DNA of 64,000 nt from Jeotgalibacillus sp. ET6 (GTDB lineage Bacteria > Bacillota > Bacilli > Bacillales > Jeotgalibacillaceae): positions 248,001 to 312,000 of the forward strand of contig NZ_JARUIU010000001.1 of the NCBI RefSeq assembly GCF_029667115.1. The letters are read 5' to 3'. Position numbers and translations under genes: made by a program. Positions 59,354-64,000 of this stretch are shown piece by piece; position 1 is the stretch's first letter, and every line of letters starts with the position of its first letter. Under the pieces are notes generated by a model. The model was not told the DNA's origin. It worked only from the letters and a program-made list of their open reading frames with translations, and searched no databases.

Positions 59354-59779
59354 ATGAAAAAAAAAGAATGGTTTTTACTTTCCGGTATGTCCTTAGTCAT
59401 TATGTCGAGTTTGATCGGGGTAGTGGTCCTTATATTGTTTTCCAATCCTTCAAACAATAATAATGAAGAAAAAAATGTTACAGAGGAGTACAATGAGGAC
59501 CTGCCTGCTGAAAATAAAAACAATCAGATGGAAATTAATGAAGAAAAACCAGATTTGAATGAGGATGTAAACAAGATTCCTTCCAATGATCTTAGAGCTG
59601 AGAATGAGAAAAAGCCGGAATCTGAAGTTGTGGAAGAACGTACGTTTCAAGAGAATGTAAGCGGAGAACAAACAATTGAGGATGCCATGGAGGAAAAGCA
59701 AAGCAGTAAAGTAGATATACCAATTGTTCCTGAAGTCCCAAATGTACCGGCAATAAAGAAAAATGGAAATTCCGAGTAA
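59354..59779 (+). CDS. Membrane-anchored acidic low-complexity protein
   Basis: 141 residues: one N-terminal membrane helix (about 6-29), then a long Glu/Asn/Lys-rich disordered tail ending PIVPEVPNVPAIKKNGNSE. ATG 59354 has AAGGAGAAGC upstream and lies 15 nt after the phospholipase-D-like gene, so the two are likely cotranscribed and perhaps work at the same membrane site. Not recognised. Confidence 0.7.
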   Translation: MKKKEWFLLSGMSLVIMSSLIGVVVLILFSNPSNNNNEEKNVTEEYNEDLPAENKNNQMEINEEKPDLNEDVNKIPSNDLRAENEKKPESEVVEERTFQENVSGEQTIEDAMEEKQSSKVDIPIVPEVPNVPAIKKNGNSE

Positions 59780-59842
59780 TCTTTAACGGATTTTCCACAC
59801 GTCTTTTTATCTAAATTAGCTTTTTCTATGTACATTTCATGT

Positions 59843-59920
59843 TTGAATTAAAACTTTAATCATGGTACGGTTATCCTCGTGTTTTTTATTCTTAATTAAA
59901 GGCAATGATAATGATTGCCA
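59843..59920 (+). promoter_or_regulatory. BCCT promoter region with palindrome
   Basis: A possible promoter is TTGAAT (59843-59848), 17 nt, TACGGT (59866-59871). Downstream, GGCAAT-GATAATG-ATTGCC (59901-59919) is a palindrome, and TGATAATGATTGCCA resembles a Fur-type 7-1-7 box at 12 of 14 positions. Confidence 0.4.
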
Positions 59921-59948
59921 ATAAAAAAAGTTTAGAGAGGGGAACAAG

Positions 59949-61475
59949 ATGAAAAGCGTTTCGAAAGTATTTTGGATTACGATATCTATTGTACTGGCTG
60001 CTACGATATATGCCATCGCAGCACCGTCCAGTTTTGAACAGGTAACTGCTAATGTTCAAGGCTTCATATCTTCCAGCTTTGGCTGGTATTATCTAATTTT
60101 AGTAACGGTGATGGTGATTTTCTGCTTTATCCTTGCGATTACACCTATAGGGCAAATCCGCTTGGGTAAGCCGGATGAAAGACCTGAATACTCTACAGGG
60201 TCATGGTTTGCGATGCTGTTCAGTGCCGGTATGGGAATCGGTTTAGTCTTTTGGGGGGCAAGTGAGCCATTGCTGCACTTTGCTTCAAGCCCGCCGCTTG
60301 CAGAAGCAGGAAGTGATGAGGCTTTAAAAGACTCGATGCAGTATACATTTTTCCATTGGGGTCTGCATGCTTGGGCAATTTACGCAGTTGTTGCATTATC
60401 CCTGGCTTATTTTAAATTCAGAAAAGGTGAGCCTGGTCTGATTTCAGCAACGCTGGTGCCGCTATTCGGAGAAAAAATGAGAGGCGGACTAGGTACGCTG
60501 GTAGATGTCCTGGCAGTATTCGCAACAGTAGTCGGGGTTGCCACTACACTTGGATTTGGGGCCATTCAGATTAATGGCGGTCTTAATTATTTGTTTGGAC
60601 TTCAAATTGACTTTTGGGTACAGACAGGCATTATTGCCGTTGTAACGGTCTTATTTATGATTTCCGCCTGGACAGGGATCTCTAAAGGGATCCGGTATTT
60701 ATCAAATACAAATATGATTCTTGCGGTTACTCTGCTTGTTATTATGCTTATCATTGGACCAACGATGTTGATTTTGAACTTATTTACGAATTCATTAGGT
60801 TCATATGCACAAAATCTGCTTGAAATGAGCTTTAGAATTGCGCCGCTTGACGCAGGAAATCGAGAATGGATCAATGGCTGGACGATCTTTTACTGGGCAT
60901 GGTGGATTTCATGGTCACCATTTGTTGGAATCTTCATCGCCCGTGTATCAAGAGGCCGGACCATTCGTGAATTCATGGCCGGAGTGCTCCTTCTGCCATC
61001 ACTCGTCAGCTTTTTCTGGTTTGCGGTGTTTGGTGCAAGTTCGATTAATGTACAGCGCATGGGAATTGATTTAACAAATCTTGCACCTGAAGAACTGTTA
61101 TTTGCTGTATTTAATGAGTACCAGCTTGGCACCTTGCTTTCAGTAATCGCAATTGTATTAATCAGCACATTCTTTATTACTTCAGCCGACTCTGCAACAT
61201 TTGTTCTTGGTATGCAGACTACTTATGGATCCTTGACTCCTTCAAACAGTGTCAAATTAACATGGGGTCTCGCACAGTCGACTGTAGCGGTCATTTTATT
61301 GTCAGCTAATGGTTTACAGGCGCTTCAGAATGCGTTAATAATAGCTGCCTTTCCATTTTCCTTCGTTATGATTTTGATGATGATGTCAACCTATAAATCA
61401 TTAAATCAGGAAAGAAAAGACTTAGGATTAATGATTACACCTAAGAAAAAACCAAAATCAACTCAATCGAAATAA
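59949..61475 (+). CDS. BCCT family betaine/choline/carnitine transporter
   Basis: 508 residues with 12 membrane helices. Glycine motif [19 protein letters not shown] and the BCCT signature [14 protein letters not shown]. It is sodium-coupled uptake of compatible solutes, of the OpuD type, though the substrate cannot be read. ATG 59949 follows GAGAGGGG. It supports osmotic stress tolerance in this organism. Confidence 0.95.
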   Translation: MKSVSKVFWITISIVLAATIYAIAAPSSFEQVTANVQGFISSSFGWYYLILVTVMVIFCFILAITPIGQIRLGKPDERPEYSTGSWFAMLFSAGMGIGLVFWGASEPLLHFASSPPLAEAGSDEALKDSMQYTFFHWGLHAWAIYAVVALSLAYFKFRKGEPGLISATLVPLFGEKMRGGLGTLVDVLAVFATVVGVATTLGFGAIQINGGLNYLFGLQIDFWVQTGIIAVVTVLFMISAWTGISKGIRYLSNTNMILAVTLLVIMLIIGPTMLILNLFTNSLGSYAQNLLEMSFRIAPLDAGNREWINGWTIFYWAWWISWSPFVGIFIARVSRGRTIREFMAGVLLLPSLVSFFWFAVFGASSINVQRMGIDLTNLAPEELLFAVFNEYQLGTLLSVIAIVLISTFFITSADSATFVLGMQTTYGSLTPSNSVKLTWGLAQSTVAVILLSANGLQALQNALIIAAFPFSFVMILMMMSTYKSLNQERKDLGLMITPKKKPKSTQSK

Positions 61476-61480
61476 ACATT

Positions 61481-61515
61481 AAATCCATCCTGCAAAACAG
61501 GATGGATTTTTTTAT
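61481..61515 (+). terminator. Intrinsic terminator of the BCCT gene
   Basis: AAATCCATCCTG / CAGGATGGATTT around CAAAA, then a T run. Confidence 0.93.
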
Positions 61516-61593
61516 TTGTTCAATCATTAATCTGTTTAGATTGATGGATATAAGCTACAATTAAGCTTAGTTACTGTTTAAAGGAGTTTATTC

Positions 61594-62241
61594 ATGAAAA
61601 AGAAGAAAAAATCAAACTATACTAATCTGAGAAAAGTAATTAAAGTTGCAGGTGCTGTTATTGCCATTTTCATCACGCTGCTTGCCATCTCTGTATATAT
61701 GGTTGCCCAAAATGATGGAATCATAGGAAAGACGGCTGATTGGCTTGAAAAGGCTGGTGCGCCTGTTGAATTAGAGGTGCCCCCGGAATATATTGAAATC
61801 TATCAGCGTGCAGAAGAGGAGTACGGTGTACCATGGACGCTGCTTGCTGCTCATCACCGGGTGGAAACAAGATTTTCTACAATGGAAACGATGGTATCTC
61901 CAGTAGGGGCTGAAGGCCATATGCAATTTATGCCTTGTACATTTGTGGGCTGGAGCCACCCAACGTGTGAAGGCCTTGGGGAAGGAGATATTCCGGCTGA
62001 CGAAATGAAGGATCCTGCAGTAATCGAACAATATGGGGGCTATGGAACGGATGGCAACGGAGATGGCATAGCGGACCCATGGGATATAGAAGATGCTGTT
62101 TACAGTGCAGCTCATTATCTTTCAAAAAATGGGGCAGCAGATGGTGATCTGGAACGTGCGATTTTCACCTATAATCAAAGTGATGAGTACGTAGAAGACG
62201 TGTTATATTACTTTAATCAATACGAGGATCAATTGAATTGA
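61594..62241 (+). CDS. Membrane-anchored lytic transglycosylase-like protein
   Basis: 215 residues: one N-terminal membrane helix (about 17-38), then an SLT-type domain with likely catalytic Glu in [10 protein letters not shown] and the AEGHMQFMP segment of the active-site wall. [12 protein letters not shown] is a calcium-loop-like insert, and the end [17 protein letters not shown] fits SLT folds such as CwlT. It probably cuts peptidoglycan glycan strands outside the membrane. ATG 61594 follows AAAGGAG. Confidence 0.88.
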   Translation: MKKKKKSNYTNLRKVIKVAGAVIAIFITLLAISVYMVAQNDGIIGKTADWLEKAGAPVELEVPPEYIEIYQRAEEEYGVPWTLLAAHHRVETRFSTMETMVSPVGAEGHMQFMPCTFVGWSHPTCEGLGEGDIPADEMKDPAVIEQYGGYGTDGNGDGIADPWDIEDAVYSAAHYLSKNGAADGDLERAIFTYNQSDEYVEDVLYYFNQYEDQLN

Positions 62242-62260
62242 AAACAGAAAGGCATTGTCT

Positions 62261-62950
62261 ATGAAAAAAATGATACTAATCTGTTTTTTACTCCTTCTGG
62301 CTGGTTGTACAGCTGATCAGGATGATCCTTATATAAATGCTCAGGTTATAAACATCGTGGATGGAGACACCATTGATGTGCGAATGAGCAGCGGAGCAGA
62401 AGAACGAATCCGGCTTTTATTAATTGACACGCCCGAAACGAAGCATCCTCAGCTTGGCGTCCAGCCGTTTGGTAAAGCAGCAACGGCTTATACAGAAGAA
62501 TCACTATTAGGAAAATTTGTTAAACTGGAAATGGATATAAGTGACCGGGACCGGTATGGCAGAGTGCTTGCTTATGTTTGGATTGATGACACTTTATTTA
62601 ATGAAGAATTAATTAGGCAAGGTCTGGCAAGAGTAGCAGTTTATCCTCCTGATATTAAATATGCAGACCGATTTAAGAAAGTCCAGTCTCAGGCGAGAGA
62701 AGAAGAGGCAGGAATTTGGTCGATTGAAAATTATGCTGCAGATGACGGATTTGATCCTCATTCAATTGAAACTTCTGAAAAAGAAACTCAAACAAAACCC
62801 GGATGTACGATTAAAGGGAATATAAATTCTAATGGAGGGAAAATATACCACGACGAGAGCTCAAGGTATTATACTCAAACTATAGCGGAGAAATGGTTTT
62901 GTACGCCTGCTGAAGCAGAAAAAGCAGGATTCAGAGCACCTAAAAACTAA
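62261..62950 (+). CDS. Secreted thermonuclease-family lipoprotein
   Basis: Staphylococcal-nuclease-like phosphodiesterase, 229 residues: lipobox LLAGC, then [20 protein letters not shown] and [13 protein letters not shown], supplying the Asp, Arg and Glu catalytic set. A C-terminal addition of about 50 residues ([19 protein letters not shown]) with two Cys is also seen in related Bacillus nucleases. ATG 62261 follows AGAAAGGC; a TTG six bases earlier is less likely. Confidence 0.92.
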   Translation: MKKMILICFLLLLAGCTADQDDPYINAQVINIVDGDTIDVRMSSGAEERIRLLLIDTPETKHPQLGVQPFGKAATAYTEESLLGKFVKLEMDISDRDRYGRVLAYVWIDDTLFNEELIRQGLARVAVYPPDIKYADRFKKVQSQAREEEAGIWSIENYAADDGFDPHSIETSEKETQTKPGCTIKGNINSNGGKIYHDESSRYYTQTIAEKWFCTPAEAEKAGFRAPKN

Positions 62951-62974
62951 AAATGCAGAAGGGAGAAGCGTGAA

Positions 62975-64000
62975 ATGTCATATTTAGATGATCATTGGGA
63001 TGCGACGGGTATTGCCAGACGAATTAAAAATAAAGAAATTTCTGCACTTGAGGCAGTAACTGAGTCTATTAACAGGATCGAATCCGAAAATGGCCGCTTA
63101 AATGCTGTAGTTAATAAAAGATATGAGAAGGCTGTATCAGAAGCTCAACACGCAGACCGGAATAAGCCGTTTTCGGGTGTGCCGCTATTGCTGAAAGATA
63201 TTTCTCATAGCTTAAAAGGAGAACCTGTCACTGCAGGGTCCCGTCTGCTTGCTGCTAACAAGGCACAAGTAACCAGCCATTTCGTTTCCTCCCTGATAGA
63301 AGCAGGATTTATCATACTCGGCCATACGAACGCACCTGAATTCGGTTTAAAAAATATTACCGAACCGCAATTGCATGGAGCTGCACGAAATCCGCATAAT
63401 CCTCAATATTCACCGGGAGGTTCAAGCGGCGGAGCGGCAGCGAGTGTTGCCTCAGGAATGGTTCCTGTTGCGGCAGCAAGTGATGGAGGCGGATCCATAC
63501 GAATACCGGCTTCATTTTGCGGTTTAATTGGATTAAAGCCTACGAGAGGGAGAATCGCAGTAGGACCAGGAAGCGGCAGACAGTGGCAGGGAGCAGCCAT
63601 TGATTTTGCCGTAACAAAATCCATCAGAGACACTGCAGGCTTGCTGGATTCACTGCAAACGTATCAAAAAGAAGCAGCCTTTCATACGCCTCTATATGAA
63701 AAAGGCTATGTGAATGTTCTTACACAGCGTAAAAGCAAAAAATTGACAGTCGCCTTTAATACGGTTTCTCCAGTGGGAACACCCGTTAGTGAAGAAGCCG
63801 TGTCTGCAGTCAAAGAGTTGGCAAAATTGCTTGAGATGCAAGGGCATCACGTTGAAGAAGCGGCACCAGATCTGAATGGAAAAGAACTTATGCAGCAGTA
63901 CTATTTAATGAATTCAGGTGAAATGGCTGCTTTAAGATTTTCTCTTGAAAAATCACTTGGGCGTGCACTTACTAGTGATGATATGGAAATTGAATCCTGG
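62975..64000 (+). CDS. Amidase signature family protein, 3' end cut by window
   Basis: 342 residues are visible and the frame is open at the window end. It begins MSYLDDHWDATGIARRI and carries the amidase signature: Lys in LLLKDIS, YSPGGSSGGAAASVASGM, and the catalytic Ser in DGGGSIRIPASFCGL. This Ser-cisSer-Lys enzyme hydrolyses amides; members include GatA and many others, but the lack of GatB/GatC neighbours argues for a stand-alone amidase. ATG 62975 follows GAAGGGAGAAGCG. Confidence 0.93.
   Translation, partial: MSYLDDHWDATGIARRIKNKEISALEAVTESINRIESENGRLNAVVNKRYEKAVSEAQHADRNKPFSGVPLLLKDISHSLKGEPVTAGSRLLAANKAQVTSHFVSSLIEAGFIILGHTNAPEFGLKNITEPQLHGAARNPHNPQYSPGGSSGGAAASVASGMVPVAAASDGGGSIRIPASFCGLIGLKPTRGRIAVGPGSGRQWQGAAIDFAVTKSIRDTAGLLDSLQTYQKEAAFHTPLYEKGYVNVLTQRKSKKLTVAFNTVSPVGTPVSEEAVSAVKELAKLLEMQGHHVEEAAPDLNGKELMQQYYLMNSGEMAALRFSLEKSLGRALTSDDMEIESW

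Overview
This window looks like a chromosomal segment from an endospore-forming, low-GC Gram-positive of the Bacillaceae. The evidence is strong AAGGAGG-type ribosome sites, sigma-A promoters of TTGACA/TATAAT type, Bacillus-type LexA, GlnR and CcpA operators, the sporulation genes cotE, spoVS and spoVK, a Spo0E-type phosphatase, and long runs of gene order shared with Bacillus subtilis. A BCCT compatible-solute transporter and several very acidic proteins hint at a salt-tolerant organism, but the species cannot be named from sequence alone.

Layout. 1-4680: nucleoside-type ABC importer (BMP lipoprotein cut by the window edge, double ATPase, two permeases). 4966-8254: ymfF-ymfH-ymfI, linked to EF-P modification. 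8362-19416: a Bacillus-type housekeeping block (ymfJ, ymfK, rodZ, pgsA, cinA, recA, rny, ymdB, spoVS, miaB, ricA). 19677-23258: an accessory insert (aldehyde dehydrogenase under a perfect cre site, an orphan protein, an MFS exporter). 23330-29057: cotE, a small membrane protein, mutS, mutL. 29251-35425: the glycerol regulon glpP, glpF-glpK, glpD plus a lysophospholipase-like hydrolase. 35487-43556: miaA, hfq, spoVK, a convergent TRIC channel gene, hflX, ynbB, glnR-glnA. 43711-46749: a 40-residue basic protein, a DEDDh exonuclease, and the SOS locus lexA / yneA-yneB-ynzC. 47025-52325: tkt, yneF, ynzD, ccdA, yneI, ccdC, yneK. 52477-64000: a 49-residue protein, sbcD-sbcC, an SCO protein, a phospholipase-D-like protein, an acidic membrane protein, a BCCT transporter, a lytic transglycosylase, a thermonuclease and a truncated amidase.

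How it works together. The SOS and repair theme is strong: recA and lexA/yneA carry LexA boxes, and mutSL and sbcDC are nearby. Glycerol use is organised as two transcripts with similar leaders ending in terminators, the usual target of GlpP antitermination, and the glpF promoter also carries a perfect cre site. GlnR has a perfect operator upstream of its own operon.

I found no clearly new multi-gene system; most of the window is conserved core. The least explained items are a roughly 0.2-kb interspersed element with terminal inverted repeats (41390-41610, decayed copy 23912-24118, scrambled remnant near 8676-8737), a set of short terminators sharing its end sequence, two tiny unrecognised genes on the minus strand (40 and 49 residues), a 41-nt glpF/glpK overlap, candidate Spo0A boxes before miaB-ricA and the phospholipase-D-like gene, and perfect palindromes over the promoters of mutS and yneI.
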